A stretch of 64,000 nt of DNA from Grimontia kaedaensis (GCF_023746615.1 NZ_CP082275.1:3224001-3288000); one strand, 5' to 3'; positions 31,655 through 40,750 are shown, counted from the first letter of the stretch. The notes: a model not told the origin generated them from the letters alone. Numbers and translations: made by a program.

Positions 31655-33664
31655 ATGAATTCAATCGCATTCAGGCTGCACCTCAGTCTGATAACACTAA
31701 CGGTTCTCTTACTCACCGTGTCATCTCTGACTGTTTGGGTCGCGCTTAATACCCGAAGCAGTACTGATGCGCTGTTAGATAAGGCACTTCCCAATACCAT
31801 CAACACCATACACATGGTGGATGAGCTTAGCGAAATGCTGTTCAATCTAATGCGGTATGTAGAAGAGGAAGATGAGGAGGGTCACGCAGCCTTTCTTGAA
31901 CATCTGGAGACGTTCGTCAAACACAAACGGGCTCTCAGTGTCTCGAAAGATGAGGCGATAAGCCAGGATATTGCAGAGTTGCGCAAACTACACCAAGCCT
32001 TTCTGTCACTTTCGCAACAAGGTGTCTTTAACGTATTCGACCCTACAGCAGAGCAGCGCGCCCGCTCTCTCATCAACTCAACAAGTCAACCACTTGAAGT
32101 GCTTCTAGATAAGCTCCAAACCTTAATAAACAACCAGAGCAACCTACAGGCTTTCCATAGCGACTTCGCTCCGTTAAATAGATACGATCTAGAGTTACTC
32201 GATGAAATGCAGGACATGGTATCTGATTTAGATATTTATCTACTTGGTTACCCATTAGCTGAAAAACGCTTCATCGCCAATGCAGAAGAATTCAAGTACT
32301 ACATGAAGTCAATTTCTGATGTAACGAGCGACCCCAGTATTCTCGAGCAGCTAAGGCGCATTGAATGGCACTTTGCCAGATTTTTCGGAATTGCCAATAA
32401 CGTTTTCAAACACCATGACAACACAGCCCGACAACGTGCACTAAAAGCGGTTATTGCGTTGGAGCGAGGCATATTTCTGGACATGAAGACACTACTCAAC
32501 AAAATGGCTGACCAGTCGGATAGCCTATTGATTGAGGAATCTCATGGGCTACGCAACATAGCTAATAAGTCCATGTATCTACTGATATTCGTCACTATAT
32601 TTGCGACTGTTTTACTGGCATTTATTGTCCTCTTCTTCCAACGTTCACTGTTCAGGCCGCTGGAGAAAATCAACACGGCTATTCAGGCACTGCATCTGGG
32701 TCATCGCAATATCACTTTTAAGCACGTTGAAGACAATGAGCTGGGGCGAATTACCCTAAGCCTCAAAAACTTCCAGGTTGCCCTGTCAAAACTCGACCAA
32801 CTGCAGATAGAAAATGCCAATCAGAAAGAAGCGCTAAAGAGAGATAAAGAACAGCTCACTGAGATGCTTGAAAACCTCAAGTCAGCGCAGGATAAGCTCA
32901 TTGAGACAGAGAAGCTTTCTTCCCTTGGCAGCCTAGTAGCAGGGGTTTCTCACGAAATAAATACGCCGCTTGGTATTTCAGTGACCATGGCAAGCACCCT
33001 GGAAGCCGAACATCTGGCATTTCTGGAAAAACTCAACACCGGTGAGATACGCCGGGGAGAGCTCGAGAGTTTTGAATCTCACGGTAGAGATGCGTTCAGC
33101 GTCCTCAACCGCTCACTACAAAGAGCATCTGAGCTAATCAACAGTTTCAAACAGGTAGCCAACGATCAGACCAGCGAACAATTACGCGAGTTTGAGTTGG
33201 GCACGCTGATGCAAGAGGTGTATAGCACCCTTCATCACCAAATCAAAAATCGCCCTATCCAATTCGAGCTTCATATTGATGAAGAACTGATGATGAACAG
33301 CTATCCAGGACCGATTGGGCAAGTATTTACCAACCTTTTCAACAACTCGATTCTTCATGGTTTTGACAATGATGAAAAAGGTAAAATATCCCTGACACTG
33401 ACGAGAGAAAATAGTCACATACGTTGGCTCTACCGGGACTCAGGTAAAGGGCTTTCTGAGGAAGGGATTAAACGAATCTTTGAACCATTCTACACCACCC
33501 GGCTAGGCAAAGGCGGTTCAGGGATGGGCATGCATATCGTCTACAGCATCGTCGTCAATATGCTGCAAGGAGACATTAAAGTTTACAACGATAACGGTGC
33601 CGTATTCGACATCTCGATTCCGGGATCGATTAAACAACAGAAGGTGGACAATGAGCGACTTTAA
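31655..33664 (+). CDS. Membrane sensor histidine kinase with long periplasmic helical domain
   Basis: A 669-residue kinase. TM1 is at about 8-30. A predicted all-helical periplasmic sensor follows (about 31-305, no family recognised), then TM2 at about 306-328, HAMP at about 329-382 and a coiled coil at about 383-420. The HisKA acceptor is His433 in LVAGVSHEINTPLG. The HATPase domain has Asn560/563/564 in the N box, DSGKGL and GGSGMGMHIV. HEINTPLG is typical of the kinase group that pairs with complex response regulators. The stop overlaps the next gene by 14 bp. No DNA-binding partner is adjacent, so output appears to go through the cyclic-di-GMP-type protein encoded next. Confidence 0.9.
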   Translation: MNSIAFRLHLSLITLTVLLLTVSSLTVWVALNTRSSTDALLDKALPNTINTIHMVDELSEMLFNLMRYVEEEDEEGHAAFLEHLETFVKHKRALSVSKDEAISQDIAELRKLHQAFLSLSQQGVFNVFDPTAEQRARSLINSTSQPLEVLLDKLQTLINNQSNLQAFHSDFAPLNRYDLELLDEMQDMVSDLDIYLLGYPLAEKRFIANAEEFKYYMKSISDVTSDPSILEQLRRIEWHFARFFGIANNVFKHHDNTARQRALKAVIALERGIFLDMKTLLNKMADQSDSLLIEESHGLRNIANKSMYLLIFVTIFATVLLAFIVLFFQRSLFRPLEKINTAIQALHLGHRNITFKHVEDNELGRITLSLKNFQVALSKLDQLQIENANQKEALKRDKEQLTEMLENLKSAQDKLIETEKLSSLGSLVAGVSHEINTPLGISVTMASTLEAEHLAFLEKLNTGEIRRGELESFESHGRDAFSVLNRSLQRASELINSFKQVANDQTSEQLREFELGTLMQEVYSTLHHQIKNRPIQFELHIDEELMMNSYPGPIGQVFTNLFNNSILHGFDNDEKGKISLTLTRENSHIRWLYRDSGKGLSEEGIKRIFEPFYTTRLGKGGSGMGMHIVYSIVVNMLQGDIKVYNDNGAVFDISIPGSIKQQKVDNERL

Positions 33665-35921
33665 AATCAATATTATCGACGACTCTTCAGCGTCTTCCCA
33701 ACAAAAAGTAGCCATAAGCCGGAGCTGGAAGGTCGCCATCATTGATGACGAAGCCTCTATGCATCAGGCCACCATCTTAGCATTAAACAACGTCACCATC
33801 ATGGGCTATCCACTCGTATTCATTCATGCATACTCGGGCAAAGAAGGACAAAAGCTCCTAGAAGAAAACCCAGACACTGCAGTAGTACTGCTTGATGTGG
33901 TGATGGAAACCGAAGATGCAGGGTTACAGCTCGCGAGTTATATCCGAAACGAGCTTGGCAACCACGCCACGCAAATTGTTCTGCGCACTGGCCAGCCCGG
34001 TTATGCCCCTGAAGAGTCTGTGATTGAGAACTTCGAAATAAATGACTACAAGACAAAGAATGAGCTCACACGAACCAAGTTATTTAGTACCCTTTGTACC
34101 TCCATCCGCTCATACAAGAACCTGTATTCAATCCAAAGAAGTCGCGATGGATTAAGAAAGATCGTCGACTCTGCAGCAAACCGATTCCAGGAGCGCTCTC
34201 TTGCTAGTTTTACTGAAGGTGTGTTGGAGCAAATCAATGTACTGTTCGACATTCATTCTGAAGGTATTTTTTGCGTGTCCAGCCGACCGCTAAACCCCCC
34301 TCAACAACTGGAGAAGATCTACTTTCATGCCACCAGCAAGCGGCATGAAGACGAACACATTGTTGTGGCTACCAGTCAAAAGTACCAACAAGCATTTGGT
34401 AAAAATCTCGACAGTGTGGCCCTCGATAAAACCTCACATAGTGTTATCAAGCAAGCCTTTCAGGAAGGTCGCAATGTGATCAATGGCGGGAACATCGCCC
34501 TGTATATGGATACGCCAAGTCTCTGGAAAGCGGTGATCTACATTTTAACTGATAAAACCAATGTGTTAGAGCAGCTTGATCCAGAGCTATTGTCTGTATT
34601 CATCCAGAACGTCGCACTCGGTTTGGAGAATACTAAATTCGTCAATCAGCTTTTTGATGCCGCCTTTATCGACGAAATTACCGGTCTTCACAGCCGCCTC
34701 GGGTTTGTTGATTCACAAGCGCCATCACTTTTGAAGCAGGCAGGCCGCCTCACCCTCGCAATGATTGATATTGATGATTTTCACCAGATCAATGAATCGC
34801 TGGGCTTTGACTACGGCAATAAAGTACTCAAAGTGTTCGGTAATGCCTTAAAACAAAACCTCCCAGCCAATAGCGTCGTCAGCCGACTGCACAGTGATGC
34901 TTTTGCTGTCGCCACAGAACTAGGCGAAGCCTCATTGCTGAATGTACTTCAAACCCTTCAAGACACCTGTTTTGAGATGGGAGATGGCGGCACCTTCTAC
35001 CTTGGTGTGACATCCGGCATTTTTAGCGTGCAGGAGGATGGAAACCTCAGCAACATAGAAGTCGCATTAAGACGCGCCGAAATGGCACTAAAACAAGCGA
35101 AATCCAAACGTCGTGGTGCCACACTCATCTTTGATGATGATATGGAAAAAGCCTGCAACGAGAGGCTGAACCTGATCAACAAACTGCGTCAGGACCTATC
35201 TGAAGAACAGCTTTATCTGGTTTTCCAACCTAAGGTCAACCTCATTAATAATCGCATTATTGGGGCTGAAGCCTTACTGCGGTGGAACCATGAAGAATTG
35301 GGGGAGGTGTCCCCGGGTGTATTTGTCCCAATAGCAGAGGCCGCGGGACTCAGTTTCGAACTCGACACTTTTGTGTTTCGGTCAGCTTGTAAAGTATTGG
35401 CAAATCAACCTGAACTGCCAGAGATCGCTATCAACATCTCCCCTCTTTCTCTGAACAGACGAGAGTTGCTTCCGATTCTCGACGGCATCTTGCAGCAATA
35501 TGGCATAGACAAAAGCCGAGTATCACTGGAGATCACCGAAGGTTGTTTTGTGCAGGGGGAAGGCTCAAAGGCAAATATTACCAAGCTGCATGAACAAGGT
35601 TGGACATTACATCTTGATGATTTTGGCTCAGGCTATTCTTCGTTCGGCTATCTGCTCGATTTACCGGTTTCTGTTATAAAAATAGACCGCATCTTTACCT
35701 GGGGGCTTAACAAATGCGACCGCTCAGAACGCCTGCTTGGTGGTATGGTCAATATGCTTAAAGGCATGAAAAAACAGGTGTTGATTGAAGGGCTAGAGAC
35801 AGAGGAACAACTTGTTTCCGCGGTTGCTGCCGGGTTGGAGCTGGCACAAGGTTACTTGTTCTACAAACCTCTTACTTTGGATGCATTCACTCTTGCTCTA
35901 AAAGAGCAGGCAGTCGCCTAA
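33651..35921 (+). CDS. Response regulator with DUF3369, degenerate GGDEF and intact EAL domain (probable c-di-GMP phosphodiesterase)
   Basis: A 756-residue cytoplasmic regulator. The receiver domain (about 26-150) has Asp32/Asp33 and phosphoacceptor Asp82 in VVLLDVVM. DUF3369 covers about 165-330. The GGDEF domain (about 345-500) has lost its signature; LHSDAF stands where GGDEF should be, so it should not make c-di-GMP. The EAL domain (about 510-750) keeps EALLRW, INISPLS, LEITEG, LDDFGSGYSS, VIKIDR, IEGLETEEQ and AQGYLFYKP, so it should hydrolyse c-di-GMP. I chose ATG 33651, preceded by AAGGTGG and overlapping the kinase stop, rather than an in-frame ATG 54 bp earlier inside the kinase gene. 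Confidence 0.9.
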   Translation: MSDFKINIIDDSSASSQQKVAISRSWKVAIIDDEASMHQATILALNNVTIMGYPLVFIHAYSGKEGQKLLEENPDTAVVLLDVVMETEDAGLQLASYIRNELGNHATQIVLRTGQPGYAPEESVIENFEINDYKTKNELTRTKLFSTLCTSIRSYKNLYSIQRSRDGLRKIVDSAANRFQERSLASFTEGVLEQINVLFDIHSEGIFCVSSRPLNPPQQLEKIYFHATSKRHEDEHIVVATSQKYQQAFGKNLDSVALDKTSHSVIKQAFQEGRNVINGGNIALYMDTPSLWKAVIYILTDKTNVLEQLDPELLSVFIQNVALGLENTKFVNQLFDAAFIDEITGLHSRLGFVDSQAPSLLKQAGRLTLAMIDIDDFHQINESLGFDYGNKVLKVFGNALKQNLPANSVVSRLHSDAFAVATELGEASLLNVLQTLQDTCFEMGDGGTFYLGVTSGIFSVQEDGNLSNIEVALRRAEMALKQAKSKRRGATLIFDDDMEKACNERLNLINKLRQDLSEEQLYLVFQPKVNLINNRIIGAEALLRWNHEELGEVSPGVFVPIAEAAGLSFELDTFVFRSACKVLANQPELPEIAINISPLSLNRRELLPILDGILQQYGIDKSRVSLEITEGCFVQGEGSKANITKLHEQGWTLHLDDFGSGYSSFGYLLDLPVSVIKIDRIFTWGLNKCDRSERLLGGMVNMLKGMKKQVLIEGLETEEQLVSAVAAGLELAQGYLFYKPLTLDAFTLALKEQAVA

Positions 35922-36045
35922 AGACTTCCTATTGCCCTGGTTCAGCATCTGGAGCCAGGGCTCACTCTCAGCGCTTTCTTATTCCTTCATTGTTCTCGTT
36001 CTCGCTAACCTCGAAACTTCCGATAGTCTAAACCTATCAAAATCA

Positions 36046-36085
36046 TTGACAGAAAACCCATTTACAAATGAGAATTATTTGCAAT
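36046..36085 (+). promoter_or_regulatory. Promoter with Fur-box-like operator before the DUF2061 gene
   Basis: A perfect -35 TTGACA at 36046-36051 is followed, after 18 bp, by GAGAAT (36070-36075) as -10. Overlapping the -10 is AATGAGAATTATTTGCAAT at 36067-36085, which keeps the TGA.AAT.ATT..CA pattern of Fur boxes. Repression by Fur with iron is expected. Confidence 0.65.
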
Positions 36086-36115
36086 AATGAGGTCGTACCG
36101 AATGAGGAAACTGTT

Positions 36116-36514
36116 ATGAAAAAGACCTTAAGTTTTGCTGTGATTCACTTTACCGTTGCGTTTACAGTCGCGTATATCCTGACTGGCGATATTCTGCTGG
36201 GTAGTTTGATTGCCATGGTAAAGCCTATGGTCAATACGGTCGCGTTCTACTTCCACGAAAAAGCGTGGGACAACAAATTACTGAAGCGTCTGGCAACAAA
36301 CCATCCAGGCCGTAAAACAGCAAGTTTCGCTGTTGTACATTTCAGCGTTGCGTTTGGTGTGGCTTACCTGCTGACGGGTGATGTACTGATTGGCAGTGTG
36401 ATGGCAATGATTGAACCTTGTATCAATACCATGGCTTACTACTTCCATGAACGTGTATGGCAGAAGAAAGAACGCCTGAGCATGATGCAACGCCAGCACC
36501 CTATGGCAGCTTGA
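36116..36514 (+). CDS. Tandem DUF2061 membrane protein, probably iron-regulated
   Basis: A 132-residue protein made of two DUF2061 repeats. Residues about 1-50 (TLSFAVIHFTVAFTVAYILT) and about 62-112 (TASFAVVHFSVAFGVAYLLT) are clearly duplicated, each with two hydrophobic segments ending in a YFHE motif. Four membrane helices are predicted. The function of DUF2061 is not known to me. I chose ATG 36116, preceded by GAGG at a usable distance. An upstream ATG (36068) lies inside the Fur-box-like site and upstream of the likely transcript start. The gene stands alone. Confidence 0.82.
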   Translation: MKKTLSFAVIHFTVAFTVAYILTGDILLGSLIAMVKPMVNTVAFYFHEKAWDNKLLKRLATNHPGRKTASFAVVHFSVAFGVAYLLTGDVLIGSVMAMIEPCINTMAYYFHERVWQKKERLSMMQRQHPMAA

Positions 36515-36533
36515 TAGAGAACATGTCTGGAAA

Positions 36534-36564
36534 CAAAAAAAGGGCAGCGTGAACTGCCCTTTTA
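36534..36564. terminator. Bidirectional terminator between DUF2061 and M48 genes
   Basis: AAAAGGGCAG / CTGCCCTTTT 10-bp stem with loop CGTGAA; A and T runs on both sides serve both convergent genes. Confidence 0.88.
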
Positions 36565-37569
36565 TCATTCTGTCTGGAAACTGTTTGCTGCCTCAATGCG
36601 GCTTTGTGTATCTGGGTGAGAGCTCAGCCACTGAGACATTCCACCAGACTGATGTGCTTCGCCAAGCAAAGTAAACATTTCCGCCTGAGCACTGGCATCT
36701 CCATAAAAAGTACTGAGGTATTTAGCCGCGAACTGATCGGACTCTTCCTCATCTGCCCTTGAATACCCAGCCGTTGCCGCAAGTACACCCAAGCCTGTCA
36801 TCATGTCGATAACACCAGTGCTTTCACCAGTGATCACGGCTACGGAGACTGAAATCAGGGTTGATCGCACCAACCCTATCATCACGTGCTGGTGATAAAC
36901 ATGTCCAAGCTCATGGAGTATTACACTTTCTAACTGCGCGTCATTCTCTGCCAGATTCACCAGCGGATCGAGCAGCACCACAGTGCCATCACTTAAAGCA
37001 AATGCATTCGGTCCTTGTTTCCAATTGCGGAGCACCAGTTTAGGTTTGACAGGCATCGGCGGTAGTATTTCAACCAGCTCATCAAAACGCTGATTTAGCG
37101 CTTGCTGGCGTTCGGTATCCAGTTCGGAAGCAGTAAACATTCTTTCATCGAGCTGAGACATCACATGCTCACCCACCGCCATCGGAATTTCATCCGGTAA
37201 AAGCTGGGTTATTCCTTTACTGATCCCAGGCAAGCCAATATAGAAAAAGGCCACCATAAACAGCAGCGCAGCCGCAATGGAAGAAAGAATTGCCGTTTTA
37301 CTACTCTCAAGGCGTGTCAGCCATCCTCGCTTTTTAGCCTGAAAAGAGTAGGGCAAGTCAGCTTCATCATTCGCAATAAAGAGCTCACCCTCTGGAAAAC
37401 GAAGCTGCAAGGGAAGATTACCAATGCGCTCAGAGCGGGAGACTTCATCCAAACGGCATTCAATGGTTTTACCGTCGAATCTCAGTATCGCTTTGGTCTC
37501 ACCCATGACAAAGAGCTCAGCCTCATGCTTACCTGACTCACCTGCCGCAAACGCTGTCCCTTTCACCAT
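36565..37569 (-). CDS. M48-family membrane metalloprotease
   Basis: A 334-residue zinc peptidase. A soluble N-terminal domain (about 1-85) resembles the beta-rich part of M48 proteins that travel with DUF898. A membrane helix follows (about 93-112), then the peptidase with the HELGH zinc motif at 219-223 and a likely third ligand Glu in RADEEESDQFAA. A second hydrophobic stretch (about 234-262) follows the active site. The start codon overlaps the DUF898 stop (ATGA). Members of this family (YggG/LoiP-like, BepA-like) act in envelope quality control; the substrate here is unknown. Confidence 0.85.
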   Translation of the reverse strand: MVKGTAFAAGESGKHEAELFVMGETKAILRFDGKTIECRLDEVSRSERIGNLPLQLRFPEGELFIANDEADLPYSFQAKKRGWLTRLESSKTAILSSIAAALLFMVAFFYIGLPGISKGITQLLPDEIPMAVGEHVMSQLDERMFTASELDTERQQALNQRFDELVEILPPMPVKPKLVLRNWKQGPNAFALSDGTVVLLDPLVNLAENDAQLESVILHELGHVYHQHVMIGLVRSTLISVSVAVITGESTGVIDMMTGLGVLAATAGYSRADEEESDQFAAKYLSTFYGDASAQAEMFTLLGEAHQSGGMSQWLSSHPDTQSRIEAANSFQTE

Positions 37570-38747
37570 CAGTTTATCCCGATATCTAAGTCGAAGACCT
37601 GTGACATTTCATCACCTACTGCAGACTTCGCACCATTTTCATCTTCGTAAACGCTTAACGCATCAAGATCGCCGTGAATTGTAGTCACAGACAACAAATA
37701 ACGGGTAGTACGCACTTTCACCCAAGGACGAGCGAGACCCAGTGTAAACACCTGAAGGAAAAAGTTACTCACAACCAGCCATGCATAGTCACGAGCCCGC
37801 ATCTCAGATTTCAGGCGGTAGTCTCCCGTGTCACCAACTTGCATGCGACTAAACACATGATTTCGAGTACGAGAAACAACGTATGCACTTACAACGAGAA
37901 AAGACGCAAACATGGTTGCGTAAGTAAGGATAATGACGGAGGCTAAATTGAGTACACCACCTAGGTCAGATATTGAGATACTTTCAATATCTATATCACT
38001 CAATGCCAGCGGCATAATAAAGAAGAACTCAGCAATCGCAACCACAACCGCGGACAAAATACCGGTGCCGATGGACACCAAGAATCCCAATAGCAGAGCG
38101 CCCAAATAGATCCGAACGTAAGCCCCAGTAGATAATTCAGCTTGAAAGGAAAGTCTTCCGTATCCATAGCCATTAGCAAAGTAATTTGCGATACCTTTCA
38201 TCAACCAAGCAAACATAACAAATCCTGCTATGAATCCGCCCAGAATAAAGACAAAGATCACAAAGCCATTCGTTTGGGTAGTGGCAAACGCCACCAGTGC
38301 AATAAACATTAAGACAATCAACGCACCACGACCAAGAATAGCCGCATACGCCCCAAGCAAAGAGCCTGTAAAGTTGAGCCGTACGTTTCGATAACTGGTC
38401 ATGCGCGCATCAAAACGGGCGTTGTTTCTCGCGAGCCAAGGCAATACCAGAAGACCAGCCAAAAATAGAACGCCCGAAAACAGCGGAAAAAACTGACCAA
38501 CTATAATCCAGATGACAAGCGCCGTGACCGCAATCACTCGCCCGATCAGGATTTGTTTTGGTGTGGCATGATAATCAAAGCGATCACCCGCTAGTTCAGT
38601 GTTTCCATAGAAGTATTTTTTTGTCCGCACTTTTGCCCACGCTGAATAAATCCCCAGCGTAAGAACACTCAGCACAATATTTACAATCCAAATGCCAAAA
38701 AACTCACGGCCCGTGCCGTGAAATGTCATTTTGTTTTCCATGGTCAA
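37569..38747 (-). CDS. DUF898 (YjgN-like) multi-pass membrane protein
   Basis: A 392-residue inner-membrane protein with about eight hydrophobic helices. The internal repeat FFGIWIVNIVLSVLTLGIYSAWAKVRTKKY near the N terminus and NFFLQVFTLGLARPWVKVRT near residue 335 is the DUF898 signature, present twice. Function is unknown. The conserved pairing with an M48 peptidase, here with a 1-base stop/start overlap region, suggests a joint role in membrane protein turnover or in delivery of a peptidase substrate. A 9-bp inverted repeat lies just upstream of its ribosome binding site. Confidence 0.85.
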   Translation of the reverse strand: MTMENKMTFHGTGREFFGIWIVNIVLSVLTLGIYSAWAKVRTKKYFYGNTELAGDRFDYHATPKQILIGRVIAVTALVIWIIVGQFFPLFSGVLFLAGLLVLPWLARNNARFDARMTSYRNVRLNFTGSLLGAYAAILGRGALIVLMFIALVAFATTQTNGFVIFVFILGGFIAGFVMFAWLMKGIANYFANGYGYGRLSFQAELSTGAYVRIYLGALLLGFLVSIGTGILSAVVVAIAEFFFIMPLALSDIDIESISISDLGGVLNLASVIILTYATMFASFLVVSAYVVSRTRNHVFSRMQVGDTGDYRLKSEMRARDYAWLVVSNFFLQVFTLGLARPWVKVRTTRYLLSVTTIHGDLDALSVYEDENGAKSAVGDEMSQVFDLDIGIN

Positions 38748-38763
38748 TCCTTTGCCAACTGTT

Positions 38764-38786
38764 TTATTATGGTTTCGCCATAATAA
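38764..38786. promoter_or_regulatory. Inverted repeat upstream of the DUF898-M48 pair
   Basis: TTATTATGG (38764-38772) / CCATAATAA (38778-38786) with spacer TTTCG, a perfect 9-bp dyad 16 bp before the DUF898 start. It may be an operator, for example for the divergent MarR-type protein, or a hairpin hiding the ribosome binding site. Confidence 0.5.
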
Positions 38787-38943
38787 TGATTAAGCTCAAT
38801 AGGCTCATCGCCAAATTGAGTAAATGCGAATCAAGAGGCTTTATTTTGTGTAAAACGGAGCAATGACCTTCGAGTTGCCTGCTTAACCAAGAGACAGTAA
38901 GCCACAAAGGAAAGTGACACATTCGGTGTAAAATGGAGACACA

Positions 38944-39852
38944 ATGACTACAGGTCCGGTTGAAATCAGATCGCTCGTCCGCCAACTACTTCGCCATCGC
39001 GGATTGTTGGACAATATTTACGGCACAGCTGGGCTGACCACAGTGCAATGTCACGTCATGATTGAGCTTGAGCAGGAACCTCTGACTGCTGAGCAGCTTT
39101 CTGAACGCCTAAATATTGATGTCGCCAATGCCAACCGAACGCTGGCAATTCTCATCAACAATGACAATGTTGCTTCCTCTATCGACCATGAAAGTAATCT
39201 GCCGCGCTATTCTCTTTCTGATGTAGGCAAAGAGCGACTGGATGAGCATCATTTCGGTATCAATCAGCAAATCGCCCTGTATCTGGAGCAGCTGGATACC
39301 GACGAAATTGAATCCCTTTCCACATCACTGCACCGCTACAACCGGGCAATGGAGCAGAGCGAGTACCAGAAAGGATTCACCCTTCGCTTGTTAGAGCCTG
39401 CTGATAACGCAGCTATAGCTACTGTTATTCGCAAAGTATCAGCAGAATATGGCCTGACTGCTGACAAAGGCTACAGCGTGGCAGACCCGACACTAGATGC
39501 ACTAAGTGAAAGCTACAAAGCGGATAATGCTGCTTATTGGGTAGTCGAGCAGAACGGAAAAATTTTAGGTGGTGGCGGCGTTGCATCTTTGCCCGGTGAA
39601 GAGGGTGTATGCGAATTGCAGAAAATGTATTTCCGTCCTGAACTACGTGGCCGAGGCTTTGCAAGAAGACTCGCGGCAATGGCCATGAAATTTGCGCGAC
39701 ATCAGGGTTATCACGCTTGTTATCTTGAAACGACTGCCTGTCTGAAAGAAGCCGTTAGTCTCTATGAATCGCTCGGCTTTGAACATCTTGATGAGCCACT
39801 TGGTAACACCGGACATACAGACTGCGAAGTCGCGATGCTGAAAAAACTGTAA
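38944..39852 (+). CDS. MarR-type regulator fused to GNAT acetyltransferase
   Basis: A 302-residue two-domain protein. Residues about 1-145 are a MarR winged helix (TAEQLSERLNIDVANANRTL is the helix-turn-helix region). Residues about 153-302 are a GNAT domain with the acetyl-CoA loop FRPELRGRGFARRL and a C-terminal CYLETT...YESLGF motif. Such fusions occur in many bacteria, and neither the ligand nor the acetyl acceptor is known. It is transcribed away from the DUF898-M48 pair, which it may control through the dyad at 38764. That link is inference. Confidence 0.87.
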   Translation: MTTGPVEIRSLVRQLLRHRGLLDNIYGTAGLTTVQCHVMIELEQEPLTAEQLSERLNIDVANANRTLAILINNDNVASSIDHESNLPRYSLSDVGKERLDEHHFGINQQIALYLEQLDTDEIESLSTSLHRYNRAMEQSEYQKGFTLRLLEPADNAAIATVIRKVSAEYGLTADKGYSVADPTLDALSESYKADNAAYWVVEQNGKILGGGGVASLPGEEGVCELQKMYFRPELRGRGFARRLAAMAMKFARHQGYHACYLETTACLKEAVSLYESLGFEHLDEPLGNTGHTDCEVAMLKKL

Positions 39853-39871
39853 GTCACCAATTACCAGACAC

Positions 39872-39908
39872 AAAAAAGCCGGGGTCTTTAACGCTCCGGC
39901 TTTCTTTT
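39872..39908. terminator. Bidirectional terminator between the MarR-GNAT gene and rraB
   Basis: AAAAAAGCCGG, a loop of about 13 nt, then CCGGCTTTCTTTT; A/T runs on both sides suit both convergent genes. Confidence 0.8.
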
Positions 39909-39920
39909 CGGCAAAGACAA

Positions 39921-40319
39921 TTAACCGTCTTCTTCCAGTTCACCCTCTTCCTCGGCGTCTTCTTCGTCCGACTCAAAGTAAGTGCCCCAACCGTCGTAAT
40001 CGATGCTGAATTTCTCAGCAAGCTTGACCAGTTTCTCGACCTGTTCGTCAATGCGGTCTGCATCCAGTGCCGATTCCATCACTGCATCAAAGCAGATCAC
40101 TGTGGAGCCGTCTTCCAGTTCAAGCTCTTCCGCTTCCAGCACTTCAAAGCCCATTTTGAACGCTTCTACTGCCGCGCCTTCCAGCTCTGCAAAGCTGTCT
40201 GCAGACAGGTGGTGCTCAATGGTATATAGCGCATCAGGGTCGCTGCCATCCTCTAGCAGGGCTTCAATGATTTCACGGGTTTCCGCTTTTTGTTCTTCAA
40301 TAATGTCAGCGTAAGACAT
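39921..40319 (-). CDS. rraB: Ribonuclease E inhibitor RraB
   Basis: A 132-residue acidic protein that binds RNase E and changes degradosome composition and RNA decay. It shows the RraB layout: helix TREIIEALLEDGSDPD, a central HHLSADSFAELEGAAVEAFK, and the C-terminal YDGWGTYF followed by a Glu/Asp-rich tail of about 18 residues. A single gene, convergent with the MarR-GNAT gene. Confidence 0.93.
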   Translation of the reverse strand: MSYADIIEEQKAETREIIEALLEDGSDPDALYTIEHHLSADSFAELEGAAVEAFKMGFEVLEAEELELEDGSTVICFDAVMESALDADRIDEQVEKLVKLAEKFSIDYDGWGTYFESDEEDAEEEGELEEDG

Positions 40320-40627
40320 CAGATCACTCCAGGCACTTAATTAACGGCAGAACTATGGCATGGATTGGCATGGTTTACCACGCCAATTTCCCACACTCCC
40401 CACATGTTAATTAAAAGTAAAATTGACCTTATCGAACAAGGTTGTCATTATTTGAGAACAGGGCAACAACAACACAAGATGCTGGATATAATTAAAAATA
40501 CCCAATCTTGCGCCAATAAAACCCTGAATTATGGAATAGTGTGCATTTTTATCGCATAGATAAGCACCGATAGATGTGTTGATGGCTTTCCCACTCGCAA
40601 AGATCGAGCAAACCAAGGTTAGCCCTA
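40320..40627. other. Intergenic stretch upstream of arcA
   Basis: About 300 bp of AT-rich sequence. It probably contains the promoters of rraB (on -) and arcA (on +). No convincing FNR, CRP or ArgR site was found; one weak ARG-box-like half is noted under rejected items. Frames of 60-70 codons here have no ribosome binding sites or recognisable products. Confidence 0.45.
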
Positions 40628-40750
40628 ATGCAAAAAGGTAAATGGATTTACGACAAATTTTCAGGCGTCTCTACTATCCGACGCCACGAATACAGAATTC
40701 TGTCGCTTTATCTCCATTTTCCCCGTCGTTCCTGCTGCGCGTTGACATGA
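40628..40750 (+). CDS. Candidate Arg-rich leader peptide of arcA
   Basis: A 40-codon frame starting MQKGKWIYDKF and containing TIRRHEYRILSLYLHFPRR, with five Arg in its second half. AAGG lies 9 nt before the ATG. It ends 82 bp before arcA. A different frame, 40642-40836 (64 codons, AAAAAGG before its ATG, also Arg-rich), overlaps it and ends on TGA within the arcA start (ATGA). Hairpins GGCGTC / GACGCC (40663-40684) and AAGAGA / TCTCTT, just after the 40-codon stop, lie in the same leader. Translation-dependent control by arginine or ornithine is possible, but neither frame is proven. Confidence 0.35.
   Translation: MQKGKWIYDKFSGVSTIRRHEYRILSLYLHFPRRSCCALT

Noticed and set aside
35930..35960. 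Inverted repeat GCCCTGG / CCAGGGC after the EAL gene as a terminator
   Set aside because: The stem is only 7 bp with a 14-nt loop and no T tract follows, so I did not call it.
40524..40560. ARG-box-like sequence upstream of arcA (TGAAT-TATG-GAATA, then TGCAT-TTTT-ATCGC)
   Set aside because: The second halves match poorly and the spacing is not 21 bp, unlike the good pair before argF.
40407..40616. 69-codon - strand frame between rraB and arcA
   Set aside because: No ribosome binding site, no recognisable domain, AT-rich intergenic composition.
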